DNA of 38,315 nt from Micrococcales bacterium (GTDB taxonomy: Bacteria > Actinomycetota > Actinomycetes > S36-B12 > GCA-2699445). The DNA lies in NCBI GenBank assembly GCA_002699445.1, contig PAAU01000063.1, positions 36,249 to 74,563 on the forward strand, read 5' to 3'. How positions within the stretch are numbered: the stretch's first letter is position 1; each line of letters opens with the position of its first letter. Made by a program: the position numbers and the translations under genes. The notes beneath the pieces were generated by a model. The model was not told where the DNA came from and searched no databases. It saw nothing but the letters and a program-made list of their open reading frames with translations. Of this stretch, positions 1 to 8,545 are shown piece after piece.

Positions 1-1577
1 AGCCAGTTGACGACGACCGAGTCGGGTCGGGTGGTGAAATCCCATCCGGAAATCGTGTGGTCGTGGCTACCACTGGTACTGGCGGATTGGGAAGACCCGA
101 GGCTATTTTCCCCGGCCGCACCACGTGTTTTTCCTGAGCCACTGATCCCGTCACCGTAGTTCTTGATCCCATAAGCATGGGTATGAGACGAGGGGCTGGG
201 AGAGCCCACGCTAAACGTTGATATCTTCGTGCGTTGAGAGATCTGAGAGTTCACGGTGGACCCAGCGTGATCACCGGTCTGGACCAAGTATTGACCCACT
301 GCGTTACTCAGTGCGGTCCAACCTGACGGTGCACTGCTCGACAGCCGCGCTACTACCGAGTTCTGCGGCAGTAGCGTCTCGGTTCTGCACTCGGGCTCAT
401 AGTCGCCACGAATGATCCATCGCACCGTCAGCGAATCTGGCCGGGTGATCGAGTCTCCTGAGATCGTATGCGTTCCGTTGGACTGTGAATCAGTGACGTT
501 CGGATTTGACGAGATCGGGTTATTGCACGCCGTCGGGTTGCTGGAACTGCACGAATTAGCGTTAGCGCGCCGTTGGTTGTTCTTACCGCCACCCGCAGTC
601 TCTTTGAAAGTCCCAATATTGTGTGAATGGGCACCCCCACTGGACGATGTCAGCTTCCCAAGTCGCGGCGACTTGGTCTGCGACGACAACTTCTGCCCCT
701 GCTGCCATCCGGATCTCCACTCACTCAAATACCGACCATTCCAATTCGGCGTCTTTCCGCTTTGTCGATCCAAAGCAGAAACTGCAGCGAAGTAACTTTC
801 CAATCCACTGTTACCTGAAGTTGACACTCCCGTCATCGATAGCCAACCAGACGGAGTGCTACTCGACGTCGTAGCCACTACTAGCCCTACCGGCACCAAC
901 GATTGCGACGTGCATGCTCCCTGATGATCGGCCTTGATTAGCCAATGCCCTACTACTGAGGGTGGACGAGTAGCGGAATCCCCACCAGTAATCGGATGAG
1001 TGTGTGCCCCCTCCTCGGTCGTCGGAATGTCATGGTTCGGCTGCGCATCTGTGCGCCAACCTCGACCTTTACTTGTTCCGCCACCCTTTCCGGTGACACC
1101 ATACTTGAACGAATGCCCCCCGCCAGTGCTTGTCGAATTCGATTGTGGCGCTCCCGTCAAATATCCAAGTTGCTCTCCTAATACAGCTTGTGCGCTGTTG
1201 TTGTCCCGCATCGCAGCCCGCGCGGAACTGGTGGACCCTTTACCAACGAGCCACCTACCGGAGAAGTTTGGCAACGTACCCGATGAGTAGCCCGAGGACT
1301 CCTGCAACGACACATGCAGCTTCGGATAGGTGGAGGCACTAAAAGACGACCCATTCAACTTCTTCCAGCCAGCCGGCACATCAGATTTCAACCAAAACGC
1401 AATCAAACCCGGCGGCACCAGGGCATCACAGTCATCATTGGCCAACTCGCCATTAGATGCCGCTTGAGCCGTCTCTCGCTCAGGAGCCGATAGCACCCCA
1501 AAAACTAGACCTGCAGTAGCCAGCAACAACAGAACACCACTGAAACCACCACCAGGCCGACTGAACCGCAGCTCCAC
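1..1577 (-). CDS. Secreted protein with three tandem phage tail-collar / tail-fibre-tip-like modules (3' end beyond window)
   Basis: An uninterrupted frame runs from GTG at 1577 to the window edge: 525 codons without a stop. AGGAG sits six bases before the GTG. Residues 11-31 are hydrophobic (GVLLLLATAGLVFG) and followed by Ala-rich AQAA near 37-40, so export is likely. The rest consists of three modules of about 175 residues. Each opens with a Cys a few residues before an L-[VL]-P segment (C50, C222, C397), then has P-[AS]-G-W (W71, W245, W420), Gly/Ser/Asn-rich stretches, His-x-His motifs (192-194, 317-319, 465-467, 505-507), and closes with TRP[PD]S plus an aromatic/hydrophobic strand (203-214, 378-389, 516-525). 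Module 1 also has LPNFSGRWLVG, like the collar motif of phage short tail fibres. The TRP...W-I-I ending resembles phage fibre C-termini. A surface adhesin or carbohydrate/receptor binder is inferred. A domesticated phage-like fibre is an alternative. Family assignment is by motif only. Confidence 0.8.
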   Translation of the reverse strand, partial: MELRFSRPGGGFSGVLLLLATAGLVFGVLSAPERETAQAASNGELANDDCDALVPPGLIAFWLKSDVPAGWKKLNGSSFSASTYPKLHVSLQESSGYSSGTLPNFSGRWLVGKGSTSSARAAMRDNNSAQAVLGEQLGYLTGAPQSNSTSTGGGHSFKYGVTGKGGGTSKGRGWRTDAQPNHDIPTTEEGAHTHPITGGDSATRPPSVVGHWLIKADHQGACTSQSLVPVGLVVATTSSSTPSGWLSMTGVSTSGNSGLESYFAAVSALDRQSGKTPNWNGRYLSEWRSGWQQGQKLSSQTKSPRLGKLTSSSGGAHSHNIGTFKETAGGGKNNQRRANANSCSSSNPTACNNPISSNPNVTDSQSNGTHTISGDSITRPDSLTVRWIIRGDYEPECRTETLLPQNSVVARLSSSAPSGWTALSNAVGQYLVQTGDHAGSTVNSQISQRTKISTFSVGSPSPSSHTHAYGIKNYGDGISGSGKTRGAAGENSLGSSQSASTSGSHDHTISGWDFTTRPDSVVVNW

Positions 1578-1641
1578 GTTTTTCTCCTCTACCCGAGACG
1601 ACCTAACTGCCGCCCCTCACCCGTTGGATAATGACTTCCAC

Positions 1642-1670
1642 AGGCTAAGAAAAACCGTCGTTTTATGCAA
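1642..1670 (-). promoter_or_regulatory. Candidate promoter of the collar-module gene
   Basis: On the minus strand TTGCAT (1670-1665) and TAGCCT (1647-1642) are separated by 17 bases, fitting the actinobacterial TTGnnn / TAnnnT pattern. The predicted start near 1635 would give a leader of about 58 nt before the GTG at 1577. It suggests the gene can be transcribed apart from tsaD. No terminator hairpin is visible between tsaD and this site, so read-through is also possible. Confidence 0.4.
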
Positions 1671-1717
1671 CGAGAATTTGTGGATCTTGAGGGAATCTTG
1701 CGATTTACCGACAAAGG

Positions 1718-2767
1718 TCAAGACATCAAGGCCACGTCAACCGGAAGCGACGACTCGGCTGGAAAATCGTCTTCGCTCGGCTGCGCTCCTCTACTCACGG
1801 CCAAGGAACCTAGTGCGGCAACCATTGCACCGTTGTCGGTGCACAGTCCCGGTGCGGGGATCCGCAATCTAACGCCTGCCCCTTCACACTTTTGCTCTGC
1901 CAGACTGCGCAGGCGGGAATTTGCTGCCACCCCTCCCCCCAGAATCAGATGATCAAAGCCCTGTTCGGAGCACAGCATGACCGCTTTGCGCACCAATACA
2001 TCTGCGACCGCCTCCTGAAAGCTCGCCGCTACGTCGGCTACCGGAACCTGCCTGCCTTCTGCCCGGCACTGTTCAACCCAGCGAGCAACCGCTGTTTTCA
2101 GTCCGCTGAAGGAGAAGTCGTAGCGATGCCGCTGCAGATCTCGACCTCCGGTAAGCCCCCGGGGGAAATCGATAGCCGACGGATCTCCACCTTGGGCGAC
2201 CTCGTCAATGTGAGGTCCGCCAGGGAAGGGCAAACCAAGTAAGCGCGCCACCTTGTCAAACGCCTCCCCAGCAGCATCGTCAATAGTTGCACCCAATGGG
2301 ACGATGTCATCCACTAAATCGGTAACCGCTAACAGTGAACTGTGACCACCTGACACCAGCAAAGCAGCGGCCGGCTCGGGCACTGGACTACCGGAAAGAC
2401 CGTCGACGGCTACGTGTGATGCCAGGTGATTCACACCGTAGACCGGTTTACCTAGCGCCAGACCCAGAGACTTCGCTGCACTCACTCCAACGACTAAAGC
2501 TCCCGCCAAACCCGGACCCGCAGTCACAGCGATGGCGTCAAGATCAGGCAATGAAATGCCGGCCGTCTTGCAGGCTCGCTGCAACGTTGGCACCATCGCC
2601 TCAAGGTGCGCGCGGCTGGCTACTTCCGGAACGATGCCACCAAACCGAGCATGTTCATCTGCACTGCTCGCAATCGTGTTTGCTAGCAATCGATGTCCGG
2701 CAACAATCCCGACTGCCGTTTCATCACACGACGTCTCGATACCCAGCACTAAGGGCTCATCCGGCAT
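1718..2767 (-). CDS. tsaD: tRNA N6-adenosine threonylcarbamoyltransferase TsaD
   Basis: Catalytic subunit that transfers the threonylcarbamoyl group to A37 of ANN-decoding tRNAs, acting with TsaB and TsaE in the cytoplasm. The ATG at 2767 gives 349 residues, the normal length; an in-frame upstream extension lies inside rimI and is rejected. Visible family features are the N-terminal GIETSCDET, the metal-binding H-x3-H (H114, H118 in NHLASH), SGGHS, the [20 protein letters not shown]-type stretch, [17 protein letters not shown], and CTDNGAM with the metal-binding Asp. It overlaps rimI by 11 nt and closes the tsaE-tsaB-rimI-tsaD run. In many actinobacteria groES-groEL follows; here it is the collar-module gene. 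Confidence 0.97.
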   Translation of the reverse strand: MPDEPLVLGIETSCDETAVGIVAGHRLLANTIASSADEHARFGGIVPEVASRAHLEAMVPTLQRACKTAGISLPDLDAIAVTAGPGLAGALVVGVSAAKSLGLALGKPVYGVNHLASHVAVDGLSGSPVPEPAAALLVSGGHSSLLAVTDLVDDIVPLGATIDDAAGEAFDKVARLLGLPFPGGPHIDEVAQGGDPSAIDFPRGLTGGRDLQRHRYDFSFSGLKTAVARWVEQCRAEGRQVPVADVAASFQEAVADVLVRKAVMLCSEQGFDHLILGGGVAANSRLRSLAEQKCEGAGVRLRIPAPGLCTDNGAMVAALGSLAVSRGAQPSEDDFPAESSLPVDVALMS

Positions 2768-3257
2768 GGGCCACCTCCGTAAGTGGCGCTGGTTCATTGC
2801 GACGCAATCGCATGTTGACCGCGTCAGTACCATCGGCGTAGTAGTTGCGCCGAATGCCCAACTTCGTAAAACCAGCTGCTTGGTACAGGCGTAACGCCGC
2901 CGCATTGTCGGCACGCACTTCGAGAAAGATTCTGGTGCAGTCTTGTCGCCAAGCCATCTGCACGGCGGCATCCACGAGACGGCCGCCTAGGCCCGCGCCC
3001 TGAGCACCTGGATCCACTGCGACAGTTTGCACATCGGCATCTGGTGGCGAGAGAAAAATCCCGCAGTATCCGACAACGTCTTCCCGCTGTTCTGCCACGA
3101 CGTACCAGCGATCTAACGACAGCCGGTCCAACTCATGATCGACCTGGCTACGACTCCAGGCATCCGCACCAAAGAGTCGTCTCTCGATGACATGGATTCG
3201 TTCGGCATCTGCACGTATTGCGGGGCGCAATTTCACGGCCGCTGACTGAGAAGTCAT
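2757..3257 (-). CDS. rimI: RimI-type GNAT N-acetyltransferase
   Basis: Single GNAT domain of 166 residues. The acetyl-CoA binding loop is QGAGLGGR (about 86-93), preceded by the V-x-P strand [17 protein letters not shown] (about 111-118) and the [10 protein letters not shown] helix-turn are typical of RimI, which acetylates the N-terminal Ala of ribosomal protein S18 in model bacteria and may have wider targets. ATG at 3257 overlaps the tsaB stop by four bases (ATGA). The residues after about 150 run beyond the usual RimI end. Position between tsaB and tsaD is conserved in actinobacteria. Substrate is inferred from family only. Confidence 0.93.
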   Translation of the reverse strand: MTSQSAAVKLRPAIRADAERIHVIERRLFGADAWSRSQVDHELDRLSLDRWYVVAEQREDVVGYCGIFLSPPDADVQTVAVDPGAQGAGLGGRLVDAAVQMAWRQDCTRIFLEVRADNAAALRLYQAAGFTKLGIRRNYYADGTDAVNMRLRRNEPAPLTEVAHAG

Positions 3258-3877
3258 ATGGACCGACCCGAGTTAGCCGCTGACCAGGTGACGTCGGGAG
3301 ACCGCAGGTAATCGGGTTCCGGAGGCTCTGGTGATCGAGATTGGCAGGCAACTAACGCCACCGCCGCTAAGGCATTTGGGTCAATGCTGGTCCCACCTCG
3401 AGCCCTTCGGTCCGGCTGCCGAAGCAGCTCAGTGTCCCCAACAGCCGGTTGATCATCGATCCGTTCCTGTGCCCCGCTCTTTGAGAGAACCATGGGCCCA
3501 TCCAGTCGGATTCCTCGCTGATACTGAGCCAGATAAACCTCGTCGCGTCTTGCATCCAGAACCGCCCAACCGTCAGACAAACCGAATTGCACGGCCACCA
3601 CATCTAACGAGCAGACTCCTGCTACTGGAATGTTTATTGCCCATCCAAGTGTCTGTGCCGCTACAAGGCCCACCCTTAGCCCGGTGAAGGCTCCCGGACC
3701 GCGGCCAACGGCAACCGCGCTGGGCTCTCCGCAGGAAAGCGCTTCTCGCAGAAGAGGTGCAAGATCTTCAGCGTGTGCTCGAGTTCGCTCTCCTGAACCT
3801 GCGAAGAGAATGTCTTCCTCTGCTGAAACTGCGGCAACGACCGGGTAAGGACCCGCGGTGTCTAGAGCAAGAATCAC
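3254..3877 (-). CDS. tsaB: t6A biosynthesis protein TsaB
   Basis: TsaB is the non-catalytic ASKHA-fold partner that dimerises with TsaD for t6A synthesis. GTG at 3877 is chosen because it begins the conserved ILALDTAG strand and overlaps the tsaE stop as GTGA; an ATG further upstream would lie within tsaE. The product has 207 residues. [13 protein letters not shown] is the signature segment shared by TsaB proteins, and the C-terminus has the usual P-x-YLR-x-PD ending (DYLRSPD). The middle is somewhat reduced compared with longer homologues. Confidence 0.94.
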   Translation of the reverse strand: MILALDTAGPYPVVAAVSAEEDILFAGSGERTRAHAEDLAPLLREALSCGEPSAVAVGRGPGAFTGLRVGLVAAQTLGWAINIPVAGVCSLDVVAVQFGLSDGWAVLDARRDEVYLAQYQRGIRLDGPMVLSKSGAQERIDDQPAVGDTELLRQPDRRARGGTSIDPNALAAVALVACQSRSPEPPEPDYLRSPDVTWSAANSGRSI

Positions 3878-4371
3878 GAAATCACCCGACGGAATGCTGC
3901 AATTAATAGGTCGAGTTGAGTAGCTGTCCATCGGTCGCCACGACCACAAACAGTCACCTGCCGAGTGCCTTCATCATGAGAACTACTTCGGTCAATAGCA
4001 ACTTCTAACCACGAATCACTAATCTCGGCCATAACTGATTGTCCCCACTCCACGACAGTGACTGCTTCATCGGTGTCGAGATCCAGATCCGCAAACTCGT
4101 CCGGACTGCTGATCCGATAGGCATCACAATGCAACAAATCCACCCTCAGGCCTCGATGTCGACGAGCAATCACGAAGGTTGGGCTCGTTACCTCCCCGCG
4201 AATCTCAAGGCCACGTGCCAGCCCCCGCGTAAACGTTGTCTTGCCAGCCCCCAACGGGCCCACCAGGCACACCGCATCACCGGGAGCTAACTGTTGACCA
4301 AGTACTGTGCCGAGCTCCGCCATCTCAGCGGCACTCCCGACGACGAGACTAGCTGATTGCCCTGAGGTCAC
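3874..4371 (-). CDS. tsaE: t6A biosynthesis ATPase TsaE
   Basis: P-loop ATPase that drives turnover of the TsaB-TsaD complex. Walker [10 protein letters not shown] is at residues 38-46; then comes the family segment [12 protein letters not shown] and H-x-DAYR (HCDAYR), followed by a VVEWGQ segment. 165 residues, at the common length of about 150-165. GTG at 4371 overlaps the preceding hydrolase stop as GTGA, and its own stop overlaps tsaB in the same way, so translation is probably coupled. Confidence 0.96.
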   Translation of the reverse strand: MTSGQSASLVVGSAAEMAELGTVLGQQLAPGDAVCLVGPLGAGKTTFTRGLARGLEIRGEVTSPTFVIARRHRGLRVDLLHCDAYRISSPDEFADLDLDTDEAVTVVEWGQSVMAEISDSWLEVAIDRSSSHDEGTRQVTVCGRGDRWTATQLDLLIAAFRRVIS

Positions 4372-5429
4372 TTTCGAATATTCTCCCTGACCCGATGCAG
4401 CAACTCCAAGAGGTGCCTATTCACGTCGTGGTACCTCTCCATGATGATCATGTGTCCGGTTGCGGGCACGATTACCAACTCAGCGTCCGGGACATAACGT
4501 ACGATCTCCACGCTGTGATGATGCGGGGTAATTAGATCGCGGTCGCCAACCATGACCAGGGTCTCCACCAGCTGCAATGCGGCAAGGGCCTCCTGTTTAT
4601 CGTGAGCTTCAATGTGCGGCGCAAAATCAGCGATGACGTCAATCGGTGTTGCTGCGAGCATTTCCGCAACAAACTTCGTGCGCGCATCAGCTCGACCGCT
4701 GCCAAAAGAATAGATATGGGTCAGCAGATATGTGAGGTCGTTAATCCGGTGCCGACCCAGATCAATGACCTCGCGATTGGCCTTGGCGATCGTGGCCAAC
4801 TCTGAAGCCCGAGAGTGCACGAAGCCCGCTGCCGGTGCTGGAAGTCCAAGTCCCGCTTCATATATGCGACCTGAACTTGTGGCTAACAGGGCCACCCCGC
4901 GGATGCGCTTGCCAAACCAGTCTGGATGTTCGTCCGCCAACGACATAATTGCCATGCCGCCCATGGAATGACCCACCAAAATGAGATCTCCTTCGGGTGC
5001 ACATTCCTCAATGATTCGCGCGAGATCGCTTCCCAACTGATCGACATTCCGTGCCGCGGCAGCACCTCGTCCGCTTCGACCGTGGGAGCGCAGATCCCAA
5101 AAAACCATCCGAGCTTTACCGCGCAATGCTTGCCGCTGATAGTGCCAGCAATCCATATTCAATGAAAAGCCATGAGTAAAGACGATCGTGACACCCTCAA
5201 CTTCACTATCCGCGTCATCCACTTCGGCTACGAGGGCAGTCCCATCGTTTGCCGTGACGGTCACGCGGCGACCGCGCAACTGTCCGAAGGGCTCTCGACT
5301 ATGCGGGTCAGTGGCTGACCGCCGCCGTATTAGCCGATCTTCCAAGCGCATACCGGCTGCCACTCCCAGGGCTAGAAGCCCACCCCCCAACAGGCCGACT
5401 GCTACGTGTTTCGGTCCGACGCGACTCAC
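4368..5429 (-). CDS. Membrane-anchored alpha/beta hydrolase
   Basis: 353 residues. An N-terminal hydrophobic segment (about 8-26, rich in Gly/Leu/Ala) is followed by basic residues, suggesting an anchored or exported protein with a following soluble domain. The alpha/beta hydrolase fold is clear: HG motif THGF (85-88), nucleophile elbow GHSMG with Ser155, acid GDRD with Asp298, and catalytic His326 in ATGHM. The substrate cannot be read from the sequence; esterase, lipase or haloperoxidase-like activities are all possible. A hydrolase between alr and tsaE is a known arrangement in several actinobacteria. GTG at 5429 overlaps the alr stop by GTGA. Confidence 0.9.
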   Translation of the reverse strand: MSRVGPKHVAVGLLGGGLLALGVAAGMRLEDRLIRRRSATDPHSREPFGQLRGRRVTVTANDGTALVAEVDDADSEVEGVTIVFTHGFSLNMDCWHYQRQALRGKARMVFWDLRSHGRSGRGAAAARNVDQLGSDLARIIEECAPEGDLILVGHSMGGMAIMSLADEHPDWFGKRIRGVALLATSSGRIYEAGLGLPAPAAGFVHSRASELATIAKANREVIDLGRHRINDLTYLLTHIYSFGSGRADARTKFVAEMLAATPIDVIADFAPHIEAHDKQEALAALQLVETLVMVGDRDLITPHHHSVEIVRYVPDAELVIVPATGHMIIMERYHDVNRHLLELLHRVRENIRK

Positions 5430-6595
5430 TGTTCGACTCCCACATAGTGCCGCGGAATACGAGCGCCCAGCCTCGTCACAATTTCGTAGCCAATAGTGCC
5501 TGAATCACCGGCCCACTCATCAGCTGTTGCCGCCCCGGCGGCGCCGGTACCGAACAGCTCGACCATGTCACCCGCTTCCACAGAGTTATCACCCACATCA
5601 ATGACAAACTGATCCATAGCGATCGTTCCCGCCACGATGTAACGCTTTCCGCGAATGTGAACTGGTAAAGATCCCGAACCGGCACGCGGGATTCCATCAC
5701 CGTACCCAACCGGCACCAGAGCCAGCCGGGTATCGGCTGAAGTGCGATAGGTGTGCCCATACGATACGCCGTGCCCAGCCTCAACAACTTTGGCCATTGC
5801 AACTCGTGCTCGGACGGTCATTGCCGGCCGGAGACCCAAGTCGGCAGCTGAGCCTAGACCCATCCCGGGCGAGAGCCCGTAGATTCCGATACCGCACCGC
5901 ACCATGTCGAAATGCGACTCTGGGAACGCCAACGTACCTGCGGTAGCGGCCAAGTGACGCAGCCGAGGTTGGACGCCCATATCTGCCGCCACGGCAAGAC
6001 CCTGACTAAATACCCGGATCTGCTGCTGAGTCGCCGGGCTCTCCGGGTCATCGGCACAGGCTAAATGACTCCAGACGCCAATGACCTCAATGCGACCTTC
6101 GTCTTGACGTCGCTTAGCTTCGCGGACTAGAACTTCCCATTCCTTTGGTGTGGATCCATTACGCCCCAAACCTGAATCCAACTTCAAATGAACACCGACT
6201 CGAGAGTCGGCTTGCTGCGCGGCGGCCGTCACCTGATCCAACATGCTGACCGAGCTCACCGAAATTTCGACATCGGCCGCAGCGCAGGAGGCGAGATTTT
6301 CATCAGGCGAATAGAGCCAGCACATAAGGGGCCCCGTGTCGCCGGCGCCTCGCAAAGCTACCGCTTCACTAGGGAATGCCACACCTAGGTAGTCCGCACC
6401 AGCAGAACGTGCAGCTCTCGCCACCGGTACTGTGCCGTGTCCATAGGCGTCTGCCTTCACCACAGCCTGCAGCAATGAATCCGGTGCAACCGCGCGTAAG
6501 TGCTCGATATTTGCCGCTATGGCGCCGAGATCGATCTCAGCAGTCGCTCGGCTCACACTGACATTGTGGCCTGTCGACACTTGCGACGCACTCAT
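5426..6595 (-). CDS. alr: Alanine racemase
   Basis: PLP enzyme converting L-alanine to D-alanine for peptidoglycan. 389 residues. The PLP lysine lies in VVKADAYGHG (Lys47) after the strand SRATAEIDLGA; the second-base tyrosine region is GVSYGHTYR, and the C-terminal domain has VPVGYGDGIPR and IAMDQFVID. The catalytic pieces are intact. ATG at 6595 overlaps the nnrDE stop (ATGA). The 13 residues before the conserved start of the fold could be a short extension; a GTG near residue 12 is a possible alternative start. Confidence 0.97.
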   Translation of the reverse strand: MSASQVSTGHNVSVSRATAEIDLGAIAANIEHLRAVAPDSLLQAVVKADAYGHGTVPVARAARSAGADYLGVAFPSEAVALRGAGDTGPLMCWLYSPDENLASCAAADVEISVSSVSMLDQVTAAAQQADSRVGVHLKLDSGLGRNGSTPKEWEVLVREAKRRQDEGRIEVIGVWSHLACADDPESPATQQQIRVFSQGLAVAADMGVQPRLRHLAATAGTLAFPESHFDMVRCGIGIYGLSPGMGLGSAADLGLRPAMTVRARVAMAKVVEAGHGVSYGHTYRTSADTRLALVPVGYGDGIPRAGSGSLPVHIRGKRYIVAGTIAMDQFVIDVGDNSVEAGDMVELFGTGAAGAATADEWAGDSGTIGYEIVTRLGARIPRHYVGVEQ

Positions 6596-8070
6596 CTGCG
6601 TATTTCAGCCACGGCTTCAGGGACCGCTGTTACGACATCCCATGCAGTGACGGGACGTTGCCCCCGTCCCGCGATCCGCCCCGAAAGCCCGTGTAGATAG
6701 ACCGCGGCCGCCACCGTCTCGACCGATGCCTTTTCACCCGCACGACAAATAGCTGCACCGACTATCCCGGAGAGAGCATCCCCGGTACCGGCTGTCGCCA
6801 AGGCCGGGCTGCCCATCATGTCAACAAATACTCGACCGGATTCATCCGAAATGACGGTACTCGATCCCTTGAGAACTATCACCGCTCCGCTCTCGACTGC
6901 AGCTATTTTGGTCGCAGCGATGCGATCCAATCCCAACTCAAAACCAAGGCGGGCAAACTCGCCTACGTGTGGTGTGAGCACGCTCGGAGCCCTTCGGCTA
7001 CGCACAAGGGACCGCAGCTCGTCATGATCGGCCAAGAGTGTCAGTCCATCAGCGTCGACTACAACCGGCAAGTCGGATCGAAGTGCTGACTCGAGAACAC
7101 GAGCCGCAGATTCGTCCGTTCCGAGGCCAGGGCCGACGGTCCAGCCTGTCGCACGGCCGTCCTTCTTCGGCGCTGCTTCCGTAACGACTACATCGGGAAA
7201 ACGCACGACCACGGCATCCGCAGCTTCCCGCTGACCGGGCTCAGCATGCAGGCGGACCATCCCGATGCCACAGTGACGAGCTGCACCAACCACCATGTGG
7301 GCCGCCCCTGGATACTGCGCGGAACCGGCAGCCACCCCGAGAACGCCGTGACTGTACTTGTAGTCCTCGATTCCCGGTTCGGCGAACCGCGGCTGAACGT
7401 CCATCGGGTCAACCATCGAGCAATCCACCGCTTGGTCGATCATCGCCTGATCCAAGCCGATATCAATCACTTCCACTGTTCCGGCAACATCTCGGCCGGG
7501 CTGCAACACCAGTCCGGGCTTCAAGCAGCCAAAAGTTACGGTCACATCCGCTCGAACCACACGCCTTGGGTCAGGGATAGAACCGGTGTTCGGATCCACC
7601 CCGCTGGGAATATCCGCCGCCACAACAATGGAATCGTCGATTGCGGCTACCAACTCATGGGCAGGCGACCGTAACGGTCCACTAGCCCCGATGCCAATAA
7701 TCCCATCCACCACGACGGTTGCCGCTCGAACCGTGGCGATGGCAGCGGGATCCGTACTTGCCATGAGAGTCCCACCGGCGCGACGCAGTGCCGCCATGCC
7801 GGCCGGATGGCAACTGTCGGACAACAGCACTGCAGTGACGGCACAATTTCGACGCGCCAACTCAGCGCAGGCAAACAGCACATCGCCACCGTTATTGCCC
7901 GATCCGATCAGAGCGGTGACCTTAGTGCCCGCCATTCCAGTAGGCATGAGCTCGGCGGTAACTCTAGCTAGACCAGTAGCCGCAATCTGCATTAAGTCGG
8001 GCTCAGGATTAGTCGCCATCAGCAATTCCTCAGCGGCTCGGACCTCAGCCACCCGATATGCGTTTCTCAC
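6592..8070 (-). CDS. nnrDE: Bifunctional NAD(P)HX epimerase / ADP-dependent dehydratase
   Basis: Repairs hydrated NADH/NADPH. The N-terminal epimerase (YjeF_N) spans about residues 1-205, with GSGNNGGD at 56-63 and the later VVDGIIG strand. The C-terminal ADP-dependent dehydratase (ribokinase-like) spans about 220-490, with VGPGLG, LTPHVGEFARL, VLKGSSTVI and GTGDALSG. 492 residues match the fused family. Start GTG at 8070 gives MRNAYRVAEVRAAE, the standard beginning; the gap to acpS is nine bases. It sits between acpS and alr, as in streptomycetes. Confidence 0.96.
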   Translation of the reverse strand: MRNAYRVAEVRAAEELLMATNPEPDLMQIAATGLARVTAELMPTGMAGTKVTALIGSGNNGGDVLFACAELARRNCAVTAVLLSDSCHPAGMAALRRAGGTLMASTDPAAIATVRAATVVVDGIIGIGASGPLRSPAHELVAAIDDSIVVAADIPSGVDPNTGSIPDPRRVVRADVTVTFGCLKPGLVLQPGRDVAGTVEVIDIGLDQAMIDQAVDCSMVDPMDVQPRFAEPGIEDYKYSHGVLGVAAGSAQYPGAAHMVVGAARHCGIGMVRLHAEPGQREAADAVVVRFPDVVVTEAAPKKDGRATGWTVGPGLGTDESAARVLESALRSDLPVVVDADGLTLLADHDELRSLVRSRRAPSVLTPHVGEFARLGFELGLDRIAATKIAAVESGAVIVLKGSSTVISDESGRVFVDMMGSPALATAGTGDALSGIVGAAICRAGEKASVETVAAAVYLHGLSGRIAGRGQRPVTAWDVVTAVPEAVAEIRR

Positions 8071-8079
8071 ACCGGCACT

Positions 8080-8496
8080 CTATGCCCGTTCCACGACGTC
8101 CACGAAAGAAGTACCCGCAAGCGACGACATTCCCTCCGCCACGACATACGCCATCGCGACGTCACCTTCGGTCGCGAGCGACAAATGCCATGAACTTACC
8201 CCAAGAGACTGGGCAGCTTCGTGAAGCGCACCGTGAGTAACCAGGTACGGCCTGCCATCGGGCTCTACCAAGACTTCCGTCTCATGAAAACCGGTTCCTG
8301 GCGGCAGTCCCACTGCCTTGGCCAGTGCTTCTTTCGCCGCGTACCGCACCGCCAAGGAGGACACTGTCCGCGGCTCCCCGGCCTCATCAACTCGTTCTCT
8401 CGCAGTGAGGACCGCCTCGATATAACCGGGCGTCCGGGAGACATTGGCACCGAACTTCGCGATGTTCACTACGTCGACGCCAATGCCTACGATCAC
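8080..8496 (-). CDS. acpS: Holo-[acyl-carrier-protein] synthase
   Basis: Transfers 4'-phosphopantetheine from CoA to acyl carrier protein. 138 residues. GIGVDVV contains the metal ligand Asp8 and RYAAKEALAKA contains Glu56, the two magnesium-binding residues of the AcpS family. The C-terminal strand SSWHLSLATEGDVAMAYV is also typical. GTG at 8496 is used. No strong ribosome-binding site is visible in front of it. The gap to glmS is 49 bases without a convincing hairpin, so it may be transcribed from glmS. Confidence 0.95.
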   Translation of the reverse strand: MIVGIGVDVVNIAKFGANVSRTPGYIEAVLTARERVDEAGEPRTVSSLAVRYAAKEALAKAVGLPPGTGFHETEVLVEPDGRPYLVTHGALHEAAQSLGVSSWHLSLATEGDVAMAYVVAEGMSSLAGTSFVDVVERA

Positions 8497-8545
8497 GTGA
8501 ATAGGTTGTCACGGGACGGATCGGTTTCGCTCTCCGACTACTTGC

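Noticed and set aside
412-795. 127-codon plus-strand frame and several smaller plus-strand frames at the left end
   Set aside because: They lie antisense to the continuous minus-strand collar-module gene, which has a start signal, export segment and internal repeats.
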